Assembly (NCBI GenBank): GCA_038210445.1
Contig: JBBQWQ010000014.1
Span: 103,398 to 167,397, forward strand
Source: JABFRG01 sp038210445
GTDB taxonomy: Bacteria > Myxococcota_A > Polyangia > Polyangiales > Polyangiaceae
Length of the DNA stretch: 64,000 bases
Direction of reading: 5' to 3'
Shown: in pieces, positions 45,448-54,314 of the stretch
How the letters are laid out: the number at the start of each line of letters is the position of its first letter
Numbering within the stretch: position 1 is the first letter of the stretch
The notes under the pieces: generated by a model
What the model was told of the DNA's origin: nothing
The model's database searches: none
What the model saw: the letters and a program-made list of their open reading frames with translations, nothing else
Translations under genes and position numbers: made by a program

Positions 45448-46623
45448 ATGAGCAAACGAGTGAATGTCATCGGCGTCGGAATGACCAAGTTCCAGAAGCC
45501 CGGAGCGAGCGACGACTACAACGTGATGGCGGCCAACGCGGCCAAGGTGGCCATCGAGGACGCAACGGTAAAATTCGCCGATATCGAGTCGGCCTATGTG
45601 GGCTACGTGTTCGGCGACAGCACCTGCGGCCAGCGCGCGGTGTACGACGTGGGCCTCACCGGAATTCCGGTGTTCAACGTCAACAACAACTGCTCCACCG
45701 GCTCCACCGCGCTCATGCTGGCGGCGCAGGCTATTCAGGGCGGAATTGCCGAGTGCGTGCTGGCGCTCGGCTTCGAGAAGATGGAAAAGGGCGCCCTCGG
45801 CTCCAAGTACACCGACCGCACCAATCCGCTGGAGAAGCACGTCGACGTCATGGTGCGGGCCCAGGGCGTCAATTCTGCGCCCTTCGCCGCCCAGATGTTC
45901 GGCGGCGCGGGCCGCGAGTATCGCTGGAAGTACGGCACCAAGAAGGAGACCTTCGCGAAGATCAGCGAGAAGGCCCGCAAGCACGCTGCCAATAACCCCT
46001 ATGCGCTCTTCAATACACCCCTCAGCGTGGAAGAGATTCTGGCCTCTGAAGAGGTGTTCGACCCGCTCACGCGCTTTCAGTGCTGCCCGCCCACCTGCGG
46101 CGCTGCGGCGGCGATTCTCTGCTCCGACGAGTTCGCCAAGAAGCTCGGCATCACCAAGCCCATCTACATCGCCGGTCAGGTGATGACCACCGACTTTCCG
46201 TCTTCGTTTGAAGACAGCATGATGAAGATGGTCGGCTACGACATGACCAAGAACGCCGCCAAGAAGCTCTACGAGCAAACCGGCATTGGCGCCGAGGACG
46301 TGGACGTGGTGGAGCTGCACGACTGCTTCACCGCCAACGAGCTCCTCACCTACGAAGCGCTGGGTTTGTGCCCCGAAGGCCAGGCCGAGAAGTTCATCTG
46401 GGACGGCGACAACACCTACGGCGGCAAGTTCGTCACCAACCCCTCGGGCGGTCTCCTCTCCAAGGGTCACCCGCTCGGCGCCACCGGCCTCGCCCAGTGC
46501 ACCGAGCTCGTCTGGCAGCTACGCGGTACCGGAGGCAAGCGCCAGGTGAACGGCGCCAAGGTGGCGCTGCAGCACAACCTCGGCCTGGGCGGCGCCTGCG
46601 TGCTCACCATGTACCGAAGCTAG
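45448..46623 (+). CDS. Acetyl-CoA acetyltransferase / SCP-x-type thiolase
   Basis: 391 residues from the ATG at 45448 with RBS aaggag at 45432-45437. Active-site Cys82 is in NNNCSTGSTALM; the distal motifs are HDCFTANELLTYEALGLC and GGLLSKGHPLGATGLAQ. The canonical thiolase C-terminal CGGG is replaced by LGGACVLTMYRS, as in SCP-x/lipid-transfer-type thiolases. These cleave 3-oxoacyl-CoA, including branched or sterol side chains. It follows the SDR-MaoC-SCP2 gene by 17 bases, forming a hydratase-dehydrogenase-thiolase unit that would complete a beta-oxidation round. Confidence 0.92.
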   Translation: MSKRVNVIGVGMTKFQKPGASDDYNVMAANAAKVAIEDATVKFADIESAYVGYVFGDSTCGQRAVYDVGLTGIPVFNVNNNCSTGSTALMLAAQAIQGGIAECVLALGFEKMEKGALGSKYTDRTNPLEKHVDVMVRAQGVNSAPFAAQMFGGAGREYRWKYGTKKETFAKISEKARKHAANNPYALFNTPLSVEEILASEEVFDPLTRFQCCPPTCGAAAAILCSDEFAKKLGITKPIYIAGQVMTTDFPSSFEDSMMKMVGYDMTKNAAKKLYEQTGIGAEDVDVVELHDCFTANELLTYEALGLCPEGQAEKFIWDGDNTYGGKFVTNPSGGLLSKGHPLGATGLAQCTELVWQLRGTGGKRQVNGAKVALQHNLGLGGACVLTMYRS

Positions 46624-46634
46624 CCCCGAAACCG

Positions 46635-46661
46635 GCGCGCCACGGCTCAGCCGTGGCGCGC
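46635..46661 (+). terminator. Perfect 13-bp inverted repeat after thiolase gene
   Basis: Arms 46635-46647 and 46649-46661 are exact complements (gcgcgccacggct / agccgtggcgcgc) around one central base, 12 bases after the thiolase stop. No T-tract follows, so it is either a factor-assisted terminator or an RNA-stability hairpin. Confidence 0.5.
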
Positions 46662-46759
46662 ACATCTCCGTCGGGAAAGAGGAGACATGTCTCCGGAATC
46701 TTCGGCGCCGCGGCGTCGGCACTTGTAGCCATTGCGCGCTGCAAATACCGTCATCCACA

Positions 46760-47062
46760 ATGAACAAATCTCTGTCGATGTTCGCGTTCGCTGTGGTCGC
46801 CCTCTCCGCCTTCGCGTGCTCCAAGCCGAAGCTCGATGACGCCAAGCTCGACGACGCACTGCGCAGTGGGCTCAAGGGCGCGAAGATCGAGGTCAAGACG
46901 CTCACCTGCCCCAAGGGCGTGGAGCAGCGCGCTGGAAACGACTTCGATTGCCAGGGCGAGACCACCGAGGGCACCAAGTTCGTCGTTAAGGTCAGCCAGC
47001 CCGACGACAGTGGCAACGTGAAGTGGAAGTCGGAAGCCGCGCCAGAGGCCCCCAAGCCCTGA
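46760..47062 (+). CDS. Small DUF4333-like lipoprotein
   Basis: 100 residues, ATG at 46760. Lipobox SAFACS after MNKSLSMFAFAVVAL. The mature part (LDDALRSGLKGAKIEVKTLTCPKGVEQRAGNDFDCQGETTEGTKFVVKVSQPDDSGNVKW) matches DUF4333 in size and in its two conserved Cys residues (TCPKG and FDCQ). Function unknown; envelope location. Convergent with the next lipoprotein, one base apart. Confidence 0.82.
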   Translation: MNKSLSMFAFAVVALSAFACSKPKLDDAKLDDALRSGLKGAKIEVKTLTCPKGVEQRAGNDFDCQGETTEGTKFVVKVSQPDDSGNVKWKSEAAPEAPKP

Positions 47063-47063
47063 G

Positions 47064-47534
47064 CTACTCGCTGGCGTCGAGGGTAGCGATGGCGCCTTCA
47101 ACGGTGCCGCTGCTCTTGTCGAAGGGCTCCTTGTCGCCCGCCGCCTCCACCACGAATACCTTGCTCGCGGTGGCAAATACGGTGATCCAATAGCGATGCT
47201 CGCGCCCGCCCTTGGTGGTCGTGTAGCGAAGCTGGGTTCCCTTGAGGCCGCGCGACGTTTTCACGTCGCGCGTGCCGTCCGCCACGTAGCCCTTATCGCG
47301 CAACTTGGCGTCGAGGGTCTCTGCCCAGAATTCGGTGTTGCCCTTGATGTCGTTGGGCTCGGTGCGGGTGGCGAGCACCACGCCCTTGGCGCTGGTGGCG
47401 CGATAGCTGTATTTTCCACCTTCTTCGAGGGTGGCGAAGCCAGAGGGGGTGGAGAGGCGCGCGCCGTGGGTGCAGGCGGCGCCGCCGATGACGAGAGCGA
47501 GAGCGAGAGCGACCTTGGCGATGTGCGTGTTCAT
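47064..47534 (-). CDS. Lipoprotein; C-terminal half duplicated at 54.1-54.3 kb
   Basis: 156 residues, ATG at 47534. Signal MNTHIAKVALALALVIGGAACT with a lipobox. The mature domain (TPSGFATLEEGGKYSYRATSAKGVVLATR, LRYTTTKGGREHRYWITVFATASKVFVVEAAGDKEPFDK) has no known family to me. A diverged copy of its C-terminal half is present on the minus strand at 54140-54314. It lies just downstream of the DUF4349 gene (5-base gap), so the two are probably cotranscribed. Confidence 0.82.
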   Translation of the reverse strand: MNTHIAKVALALALVIGGAACTHGARLSTPSGFATLEEGGKYSYRATSAKGVVLATRTEPNDIKGNTEFWAETLDAKLRDKGYVADGTRDVKTSRGLKGTQLRYTTTKGGREHRYWITVFATASKVFVVEAAGDKEPFDKSSGTVEGAIATLDASE

Positions 47535-47539
47535 GGGGC

Positions 47540-48451
47540 TTACTTTCGAAGAGACATGAGGGGGTCGATTCCGAGCTCGCTCACCCAGGGAATGGGAAGG
47601 TCGACGCTGGCACGGCGCGGCGGTGGGGGCGGAGGCGCTGCGGGCGCGGCCACGGCCACGATGGGCGCAGCGACCTTCGGCTTGGGGCTCATGGCCACCG
47701 AGATGAGCGACATGGTGGCGCGGGTGCGCAGAAACTCCAGGCGGCCTTCGATGCGGTCGATCTCCTTGCCCACGCGCTCGAGCTCGTGCTCGACCGTGAG
47801 CATGTCGGCGATGCCGGTGGCCTTGCCCAGGAACTCCTGCAGCCGCGTGCGGGTGGCGCGCAGGTTGCCGAGCTGCACTTCGAGATCGTGAAACTCCTCC
47901 GAGACGTCGTCGGCGGTCACCGAGCGCCCGATGACGCCGCCCAGCGCTTCGATCTTGGTCATGGCTTCGCGAAAACCTGCCGAGGGCACCTTGACGGAGA
48001 CGCTCTGATCTTTCCGACCGGCGAGGTGGCCGCCCAGGCTCTCGGCCACGTCGATGACCTTATCGATGGTCTTCGGAATCGCGTCTTCATCGGCCATCAT
48101 GCGAAGATCGCCCTGGTAGATGATGACCGGCGCCCGAGTGGCGGGGCCAGCGTTCTTGGCAGGCCGCGCGTCGGCCGGGGCCGGCATGCCCATGACTGCT
48201 TTCGTCGCCGGCGTTGGCGCAGGCGGGCCGGGCGCCTGGGAGGCCGCTGCGTCGCGCCCCATGGCGGTCGCCGCCGAAGGTGCCATGCCTGCAAGCTCAG
48301 CCTGCGGAACCGAAGGCGCATAGGCCGCGGAGCTTTGGGCGACCGGCGGACGCGCGCCCGCCCCGCAGCCGGTTTGCACCGCGACGAGGCCGACGACCAG
48401 AGGGAGAGCGCACAGCAGCCGGGCTCGGCCGCGGGTAAGAAGCGAGAACAT
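47540..48451 (-). CDS. DUF4349-containing lipoprotein
   Basis: 303 residues from the ATG at 48451. Lipobox QTGCG, an Ala/Pro/Met-rich linker, then the DUF4349 domain: APVIIYQGDLRMMADEDAIPKTIDKVIDVAESLGGHLAG, VKVPSAGFREAMTKIEALGGVIGRSV, and the coiled-coil SEEFHDLEVQLGNLRATRTRLQEFLGKATG...ELERVGKEIDRIEGRLEFL. The helix pair is long and heptad-like. The C-terminus is Pro/Ala-rich without the transmembrane helix seen in some members. Function unknown. It heads a short unit with 47064-47534. Confidence 0.88.
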   Translation of the reverse strand: MFSLLTRGRARLLCALPLVVGLVAVQTGCGAGARPPVAQSSAAYAPSVPQAELAGMAPSAATAMGRDAAASQAPGPPAPTPATKAVMGMPAPADARPAKNAGPATRAPVIIYQGDLRMMADEDAIPKTIDKVIDVAESLGGHLAGRKDQSVSVKVPSAGFREAMTKIEALGGVIGRSVTADDVSEEFHDLEVQLGNLRATRTRLQEFLGKATGIADMLTVEHELERVGKEIDRIEGRLEFLRTRATMSLISVAMSPKPKVAAPIVAVAAPAAPPPPPPRRASVDLPIPWVSELGIDPLMSLRK

Positions 48452-48480
48452 GCGATGGAAACGCCTGCGTGGGCGGCCCC

Positions 48481-49425
48481 TTACACGGCGCCCGGACGAT
48501 CCTCCGCGAACCAGCGCGCGAGCTCCGCGTGGACCCGCCCTGGGTGCGTGAGATGCACCATGTGCCCGCCCTCGACCCGCACGAAGCGACTCCCGGGAGA
48601 GCTGGGCGCGACCATCGCAAAGAGCCGCTCCGCGAACGCGATGGGCACCAGGCGATCGCCCACGCCGTGCACGAAGAGCAGCGGCGTTCGGATGCGGGGC
48701 GCCTGCTCGCGCAAAATGCGTGTAGGATCTCCGTGAATCGCGCGAATGGAGCTCCGCTGAATCTCCGGTCGCGCCGCCACCAGCGCCAGTTCTCCCTCGC
48801 ACAAGCCCTCGGGAATGGCGTCGGGCGCAAAGCTCGCCCGGGTCTCGGCCCGCGCGAAGGCGACGGCCAGGCTACGGAACGGAAATCGGGTGGCGCGGCT
48901 GGCCACCGCGTGGGTTACCTGCTCGGCGCCCGGGAGCATGCCGAGCCGCAGCGCGAACGTCGCCGGATAGCCCATGGTGCAGAGCAAGATTCCGCTGCGC
49001 ACGAGCTCTGGCGATCGGGCCGCCAGCGTCTGCGCCACCGCCCCACCGTGGCTCTGACCGATGACGTCGACTCCGTGGTGCCACCCCAGCGACGCCGCGA
49101 AGGCCCGCGCGACCTCGGCCAGGAAGGGCAGAGAGATGGGCTCGCGAGCCGCCGGGCTTCGACCGAACCCTGGCGCATCGAACAGCGCCACCTCGCCGCG
49201 CTCGCGCAGGAACGCCAGGTTGGCGGAGAAGTGGTGCAGGTGCGAAGGGTTTCCGTGGAGCAGCAAGAAGCGCCGCTTGGCCGCCTCGTGGGTCGCCGGG
49301 TAGTGAACCGCACAAACGCGCACCGGCTCGCGGAAGGCGCCATCGAGGTCGGCAATGTAGGAACCCGCGTACGAGGCCTCGAGGCTTTCTGCGTACACAC
49401 GGGACTCGGCGGTCGGGCTGGGCAT
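48481..49425 (-). CDS. Alpha/beta hydrolase
   Basis: 314 residues, ATG at 49425. No signal peptide. Oxyanion motif HGNPSH (57-62), nucleophile Ser125 in GQSHGG, Asp257 in HGVGDRLVP and His288 in GGHMVH form a complete triad. The cap region is short. Members are esterases, epoxide hydrolases or dehalogenase-like; which one cannot be told. The 5' 50 bases of this gene and 65 bases upstream form one copy of a 115-bp perfect direct repeat (other copy 54315-54429). Confidence 0.88.
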   Translation of the reverse strand: MPSPTAESRVYAESLEASYAGSYIADLDGAFREPVRVCAVHYPATHEAAKRRFLLLHGNPSHLHHFSANLAFLRERGEVALFDAPGFGRSPAAREPISLPFLAEVARAFAASLGWHHGVDVIGQSHGGAVAQTLAARSPELVRSGILLCTMGYPATFALRLGMLPGAEQVTHAVASRATRFPFRSLAVAFARAETRASFAPDAIPEGLCEGELALVAARPEIQRSSIRAIHGDPTRILREQAPRIRTPLLFVHGVGDRLVPIAFAERLFAMVAPSSPGSRFVRVEGGHMVHLTHPGRVHAELARWFAEDRPGAV

Positions 49426-49490
49426 CCGGTGGTCATAGCGCCCGCGTGCCGGTCATGGCGGTGCTTTCGTGTGCGCGGCCCGGCTGTTGC
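49376..49490 (+). repeat. 115-bp direct repeat, copy 1
   Basis: Covers the first 17 codons of the alpha/beta hydrolase (minus strand) and the divergent promoter region up to 13 bases before the small lipoprotein ATG at 49504. Identical base for base to 54315-54429, 4.9 kb away. Identity ends abruptly on both sides. Confidence 0.95.
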
Positions 49491-49503
49491 AGTGCACGCG
49501 GTC

Positions 49504-49779
49504 ATGTGGCGCTCCCTTCTCTTCGTTCTCCCGCTCGTCCTTCTCGCCTGTAGCGAGAGCGCTGGCGATGCCTGCACGGTGGAGGGCGAGTCGTGCGCCG
49601 ATGAGGATCCCTTCAACACCGACGCCATTTGTGGGCGTTCGGTGGGGGGAACCCTGGTTTGCCAGACGGTTTGCGAGGGGCAGGCCGACTGCGCACAAGG
49701 CTCCACGTGCACGCAATCTCGGCGGGTTGGCGTGTTGGTTTGCCGCGCGAAGGACCCCTTCGGATCGATCTCGTTCTGA
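49504..49779 (+). CDS. Small Cys-rich lipoprotein
   Basis: 91 residues from the ATG at 49504. Lipobox VLLACS after MWRSLLFVLPLV. The mature 75 residues contain seven further Cys (DACTVEGESC, AICGRS, LVCQTVCEG, DCAQGSTC and VCRA), spaced as in myxobacterial EGF-like or Cys-rich surface modules (VCEGQADCAQGSTCTQ). It is divergent from the alpha/beta hydrolase, 78 bases between starts. A deleted remnant of this gene with its 3' flank lies at 54443-54528. Confidence 0.78.
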   Translation: MWRSLLFVLPLVLLACSESAGDACTVEGESCADEDPFNTDAICGRSVGGTLVCQTVCEGQADCAQGSTCTQSRRVGVLVCRAKDPFGSISF

Positions 49780-50003
49780 AGTGTAGCGCGGCGTTCACGC
49801 GCCCTGCGTGACCTACAGCGCGACTAGCTAGCTAGCTAACTACTGTCTCCCGCGTGCCGCTCTTCGGCCCATGCAGGCTGAAGGGCGGCGTTTCTGCGTG
49901 CCCCTCGCGACGTGCGGGACAGCGGAGCCACGCGTGGCCCCTTGAAGTATGCTGGCGGTATGCGTCACACGCCGGACGGGCGATTGCCAACGACGATGGC
50001 CCC
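49780..50003. other. Intergenic, with short CTAG tandem
   Basis: 224 bp between the Cys-rich lipoprotein and the membrane protein. It holds an almost perfect (ctag)n run at 49824-49838. The first 50 bp (gcgttcacgcg...tgcgtga) reappear, diverged, at 54490-54528. No promoter pair stood out. Confidence 0.4.
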
Positions 50004-51161
50004 ATGATCGGGATCGCTGATCGCGTGCGCTCGTCGGCGCTGCGTTACGTGGCGCAGACGCGATGGCGGCCGTTCGTCGCACAGCGCTCCCGCCGGATTG
50101 GCGTGCGGGCGGCGGTGGCCGTTGTCTTCGCTCTGGTTTTGGCATCGACCGCCCCGGCGCTGGCCCTCGCCATCGGTCCGCTGGTGTTCGGTGTGCCTCA
50201 CGTGGCGGCATCGCTGCGATACCTCGTCGTGCGTCGGGGCGTCTCACGCTCGCTGCTTGGAGCGATCGTGTTGGCTTCGCTGGTGGTGGTGGCCACGCGC
50301 CTCGCGACCGGTGCGACCCCATCCGGGGTGAGCCTGCTCACGTGCACGCGGATCGAGGTGGGTGCCGGCGGTGTCCTCTTCGTGATCGCCTGCGTCGAAG
50401 CGCTTCGTCGCAGCCGTCGGATCCTGCGCGGTGTGGCCGCACTGGGGATTCTTGCCGCTGGCCTCGCAGTCGCCCTTCATGCGCCGTTTGCCGCGCGCCT
50501 GGCCTTCGTGCACATCCACAACCTGGGCGTGGTGGCTCTGTGGATATTGCTGTTTCGCCGCCACGGTCTCCTCCCCAAGCTGGTGGGCCTCGGGCTCGTG
50601 GTCTCGCTCCTCCTCCTCGCCACCGGCGCCACGCTCCCACTCGCCCAAGGCCTGGGGGGGCTTCGCGCAGCAGGGGTGGACTGCACCACTGTGGCCGAGT
50701 GGCTCGCCCCCGGTCTTTTGGCCACTTTCGCCATGCCTCTGGTCGTCATGCATGCCTTCACGGATTCAGTGCACTATGCATTTTGGCTGAGCGTTGTCCC
50801 CGAGGAAGAGCTTCGTGGCGAAGGGAGCCTCACCTTTCGCATGACGGCGCGCGGCGTCCTCCGCGACTTCGGTGCGCTCGGCGTGGGCCTCGTGGCGGCC
50901 GCGGCCCTTGGCATCGCGGTGCTCGGGTACTTCCGCGGGGGGCTAGGCCGCGACGCATACTTCGCGGTGGCCGGGTTTCATGGGTACGTCGAAGGCGCCA
51001 TGCTGGTGTACTTCCTCGTGCACGGGGGCCAGGCACTCGAGCGTGTCGAGCCGCCCGGTCGCGCCGAACCCGTGTCGGCGCCTCCGTGCGACGCACTTTC
51101 AGTGCGACGCCTTGTAGAGGTCCTCGACGGTCTTCTGAAACGTGCTCGAGTACACCTCTAG
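50004..51161 (+). CDS. Polytopic membrane protein of unknown function
   Basis: 385 residues from the ATG at 50004; earlier in-frame starts exist but are Cys/Arg-rich. About eight or nine hydrophobic helices are visible (VRAAVAVVFALVLASTAPALALAIG, LLGAIVLASLVVVATRLA, LLPKLVGLGLVVSLLLLATGA, LGVGLVAAAALGIAVLGYF). Notable His residues occur at helix ends: VPHVAASLRY, FVHIHNLGVVALW, MHAFTDSVHYAFW and FHGYVEGAMLVYFLVHGG, suggesting a metal or heme site. The last 63 bp overlap the convergent M48 gene. Family not recognised. Confidence 0.75.
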   Translation: MIGIADRVRSSALRYVAQTRWRPFVAQRSRRIGVRAAVAVVFALVLASTAPALALAIGPLVFGVPHVAASLRYLVVRRGVSRSLLGAIVLASLVVVATRLATGATPSGVSLLTCTRIEVGAGGVLFVIACVEALRRSRRILRGVAALGILAAGLAVALHAPFAARLAFVHIHNLGVVALWILLFRRHGLLPKLVGLGLVVSLLLLATGATLPLAQGLGGLRAAGVDCTTVAEWLAPGLLATFAMPLVVMHAFTDSVHYAFWLSVVPEEELRGEGSLTFRMTARGVLRDFGALGVGLVAAAALGIAVLGYFRGGLGRDAYFAVAGFHGYVEGAMLVYFLVHGGQALERVEPPGRAEPVSAPPCDALSVRRLVEVLDGLLKRARVHL

Positions 51162-54050
51162 AATGCTGCCCAGCTCCGAAAACTGCGAGCTCTCGGCGTA
51201 CTGGGTGGTGTTGTCGGCGCGAACAATTTGCAGCAGGCTCAGCAGCAGCTCTTCCCGCTTTGGAACCGAAAGCACGCGACGCACTTGAATGCTTCGCGCA
51301 AGCAGCGCTACCTGGCGCCGCTCGTAAGACCAACCGAGGACCTCCTCCAACACCGGTGCGAGCGCGGGATCCATCCCAACGATAGCGCGCGCTTCTCGGG
51401 CCGATACCGCGCCATCGGCTTCCGCGAGGAGGATCGCCGCCAGCGCGGTGAACACTTTGACCGCGGAGTCGTCGCCGGGTTCTGCATGGCTCGCCTCCGG
51501 CACATCGAGCAGGCGTGAGAGCTCTTCGAACGCCGCGTCGGCCGCTGGGTCTGCGGCGCTGGCGACGCCGGAGTGCGTGCTGCCGCCGAGCGTTCGGAAG
51601 AGCGGTGCGCGCGCGAACCACTCGGCGGCCACGACGCGAAGCGATTCATAGGGGTGGGAGTCGGTGGCTCGCTCACTCTCTGGACGTAGCTTCAAGCGAT
51701 CGACCTCGTGCTGGGCATTGGCGACGATCGCTTCGTGGGTTCCGAAGAGCTCGCGCTTTCGAATGCCGGTCCGCAGCATCGTCTGAATCAGATACACGCT
51801 GGTGGGGTCCTCGCACGCGAGCATGCTCACGCGGTCGGTGCTCAGCTCTTGGTGGCGGCGGAGCGCGAAATAGCGCATCTGCGTGAGCGTCGACATGTTG
51901 GTGTTCTGCACCCGCAGCGCGAGATCGTGATGGCCGAGCAGTACGTGGCCAAGCTCATGCCCCAGCACGACCTGAAGCTCGGCTTCCTGGAACACTTCCA
52001 AGAGGCCGCTAGTGAGGTGAATGGTGATCTCACGACGCTCTTCGGTGACGAAGGCATTCAGATGCGCCGCATTGTGCGCCCAAAGGTGAATCACCCCATC
52101 GAAGCCGAGCGCCTCGACCACGCGGTCCAGCGCACGAAACGCGAAGGGCAGCATTGCCCGGGTGAGCTGCGTCGCGCCGGAACCCACCAAGGTGTCGAGC
52201 TGCCTCTTCTGCGTCCGCATCTCCTTCTGCTTCGCGCTCTCCGCATAGGCGGCGCGAAAGTGCTCGTCCTCGAAGAGCAGGCGCAGGTGCGCGACCTCGC
52301 CAGGGAAGCGCAGGGCTTCGAGGTCGAGCTTGGTGTGACCCGCCCAGTCGCTCCGCGACGCCTCGAGCAGCTCGTCGATCGACGGCTCCGGCCGGCTTTC
52401 GAGGACGTCTGCGGTGCGCTCGAGCGTGAAGGTTCCGCCCTGAAAATGCATGCGCCAGTGGCCGATGAGGGTGCCGGCGTCCTCGTTCCACGCTCCGTCC
52501 AGCACGAGTCCCGTGGAGGCACCGAGCTGCCGCAGCGAGAGGCGTTGGCCCTCCACGCGAACCTCGGCTTCGAGGAGACTGTCACCTGGAAGCGTTACTC
52601 TCGCGGCATAGGTGCGACAATCATTGGCCGTCGTCTCGTCCATGGGCGACATGGGCGACATGGGCGACAGCTCCAGGCGCAGCGGCGCCAGCTCCTCCAT
52701 GGTGCCCTCGGCGAAGTGGCCGCGGAGCTCGGCCGGCATGGCGCACGCAGGCGTCGGCGCTGCCGTCGGCACACCCGCCGATATCGCCGGTGCCAACGAC
52801 GGATCCCATCGTCGCGCTGCCTCGGTGGTGACATCGAAGTAGAAATCCCCCGGAGAAACGATCTGCACCCGGGAGCACAACGGGCGCATTCGGGCGAGAA
52901 ACAGCGGCAGCGACGCCGGCGTCAACAGCGCCGCCGCGGCGCGAATGGCCGAGATCGTGCGCGCCGGATCCTCGAAGAAGAGGCGGACCTGGTGCTTGCT
53001 CCCGTCGTTCTTCAATGTGCTCGAGACGTTGAGCTCGACGGCACTCACTTGCGTCGCTCCCTGGTGATAAAAGCCGAGCGACAGGTCGACCGGAATTTCC
53101 CCTTCGCCGCACGCCGCGAGCGCCAGCACCGCGTTTGCGTTCTTGGCGCGGGAAGCGACGGTCATCTCGTGGCCCGCCACCACCCTCGGGAACTGATCGC
53201 ACGGCGCCGGTTCCAGCAGGAGCAGCCCCTTCTCGTTCGCCACCCGCCGCACCTCGCCGAGCGGAGCGCGCGGGTGCCATGCGTAGGAACTGACCGAGAA
53301 ATCCGCCATCGGCAGTCGCTGCTGCACGAGCCAGCCCATGATCCGCCGGCCGTCCTCCATGTTGGTCGGCGACGAGTCTTCGTCGATCTCGTCCAAGGTG
53401 AACGTCGAGCCTGGCGTTCCGAGCGTCCATGCCATGTCGACCCAGTCGTGACGCTGAATCTCCTTCACTTGATGAAGAACGGTGGGGCTCATCGACGGCG
53501 TCAGGATTGCCGTCGCCCGATAGTCGAGCCAGTGCGCGAACGTCTTCCACGGGTTCTCGCGGGACGGGAGCCCGCGCTCTTGGAAGACTCGTGCGACGTC
53601 TGTAAGCACGAGCGCATCGCGATTCGTCAGTATCTTCGCCCACCGGTAGAGCACGAGCTTCTGGTCGGTGGACCAGCGGGCGGGGAGGAGCTCCGCTTCG
53701 CCCGGCACCGCCCCGAGCGCGTCCAAGGAAAACTGCGCATAGCGAACGAGGTCTTCCGAGCGCAGCGGTCGCATCCAAAGTGTCGCGGCGAGGAGCGCAA
53801 ATCGCTGCGACTCCGACAAGCGCACCAGTGCCTCTTCGAGGCGCGTCAACACCAGGTCCGGGTGCGTCTGATAGAGCAGCGATCCGGTCAGTCCGTCGCC
53901 AAGGAGCGCAAGACTCCCGTCCACGCGCGAAGGATCGCTTCCGAGGGCGACGAGCTCGCGTGCCAGACACTCCACCGGTAGGTCCTCCGGGGAGGCCACC
54001 GCCCCCTCGTTTCGAAGCGCGCGCTCAAGCTCAGTGCGGAGATCCTTCAT
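51099..54050 (-). CDS. M48-type metallopeptidase domain in a 983-residue protein
   Basis: ATG at 54050. The only recognised domain is a zinc peptidase with HELGH at 698-702 (VVLGHELGHVLLGHHDLAL) in the region ~630-800 (MLPFAFRALDRVVEALGFDGVIHLW), matching M48/Ste24-like enzymes. The N-terminal ~600 residues (LVRYAQFSLDALGAVPGEAELL, HQVKEIQRHDWVDMAWTLG) are unlike known families to me. No signal peptide or membrane helix is evident. MSPMSPMD at ~470 comes from a 9-base tandem. The C-terminal 63 bp overlap the membrane-protein gene on the other strand. The function is unknown. Confidence 0.82.
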   Translation of the reverse strand: MKDLRTELERALRNEGAVASPEDLPVECLARELVALGSDPSRVDGSLALLGDGLTGSLLYQTHPDLVLTRLEEALVRLSESQRFALLAATLWMRPLRSEDLVRYAQFSLDALGAVPGEAELLPARWSTDQKLVLYRWAKILTNRDALVLTDVARVFQERGLPSRENPWKTFAHWLDYRATAILTPSMSPTVLHQVKEIQRHDWVDMAWTLGTPGSTFTLDEIDEDSSPTNMEDGRRIMGWLVQQRLPMADFSVSSYAWHPRAPLGEVRRVANEKGLLLLEPAPCDQFPRVVAGHEMTVASRAKNANAVLALAACGEGEIPVDLSLGFYHQGATQVSAVELNVSSTLKNDGSKHQVRLFFEDPARTISAIRAAAALLTPASLPLFLARMRPLCSRVQIVSPGDFYFDVTTEAARRWDPSLAPAISAGVPTAAPTPACAMPAELRGHFAEGTMEELAPLRLELSPMSPMSPMDETTANDCRTYAARVTLPGDSLLEAEVRVEGQRLSLRQLGASTGLVLDGAWNEDAGTLIGHWRMHFQGGTFTLERTADVLESRPEPSIDELLEASRSDWAGHTKLDLEALRFPGEVAHLRLLFEDEHFRAAYAESAKQKEMRTQKRQLDTLVGSGATQLTRAMLPFAFRALDRVVEALGFDGVIHLWAHNAAHLNAFVTEERREITIHLTSGLLEVFQEAELQVVLGHELGHVLLGHHDLALRVQNTNMSTLTQMRYFALRRHQELSTDRVSMLACEDPTSVYLIQTMLRTGIRKRELFGTHEAIVANAQHEVDRLKLRPESERATDSHPYESLRVVAAEWFARAPLFRTLGGSTHSGVASAADPAADAAFEELSRLLDVPEASHAEPGDDSAVKVFTALAAILLAEADGAVSAREARAIVGMDPALAPVLEEVLGWSYERRQVALLARSIQVRRVLSVPKREELLLSLLQIVRADNTTQYAESSQFSELGSILEVYSSTFQKTVEDLYKASH

Positions 54051-54139
54051 GGCGTCTTTTCCGTTCTACGATGGGTGCGAGCGATCCTTCCCGTAGGAAG
54101 GAGCCGCATCGTAACGGAAAAGACGGCGCCGTTAGGGCG

Positions 54140-54314
54140 TGTTTCGGATGACTCCGCAGCGTCGAGGGAGGCGATTGCGCCTTCCACCGTCGAAGTGCTC
54201 TTGTCGAAGGGTTCGCGATCGCCGGCGGCTTCCACCACGAAGACATTCTTGCTGGTGGCGAAGACCGTGATCCAATAGCGGTGCTCGCGGCCATCCTTCG
54301 TCGTGGTGTAGCAA
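54140..54314 (-). pseudogene. Truncated copy of the lipoprotein gene 47064-47534
   Basis: The minus strand encodes YTTTKDGREHRYWITVFATSKNVFVVEAAGDREPFDKSTSTVEGAIASLDAAES, against the intact gene's YTTTKGGREHRYWITVFATASKVFVVEAAGDKEPFDK. The signal peptide and N-terminal half are missing. It is joined in frame at 54314/54315 to the first 17 codons of an alpha/beta hydrolase, giving a 105-codon chimeric frame (54047-54364) with that hydrolase's upstream region. Confidence 0.7.

Noticed and set aside
49824..49838. (CTAG)n run as a possible regulatory site
   Set aside because: Too short to separate from chance; no similar run elsewhere in the window.
52640..52670. Tandem 9-mers (gggcgacat) as a possible repeat array
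   Set aside because: Only about three units and inside the M48 gene, where they encode MSPMSPM; not an array.
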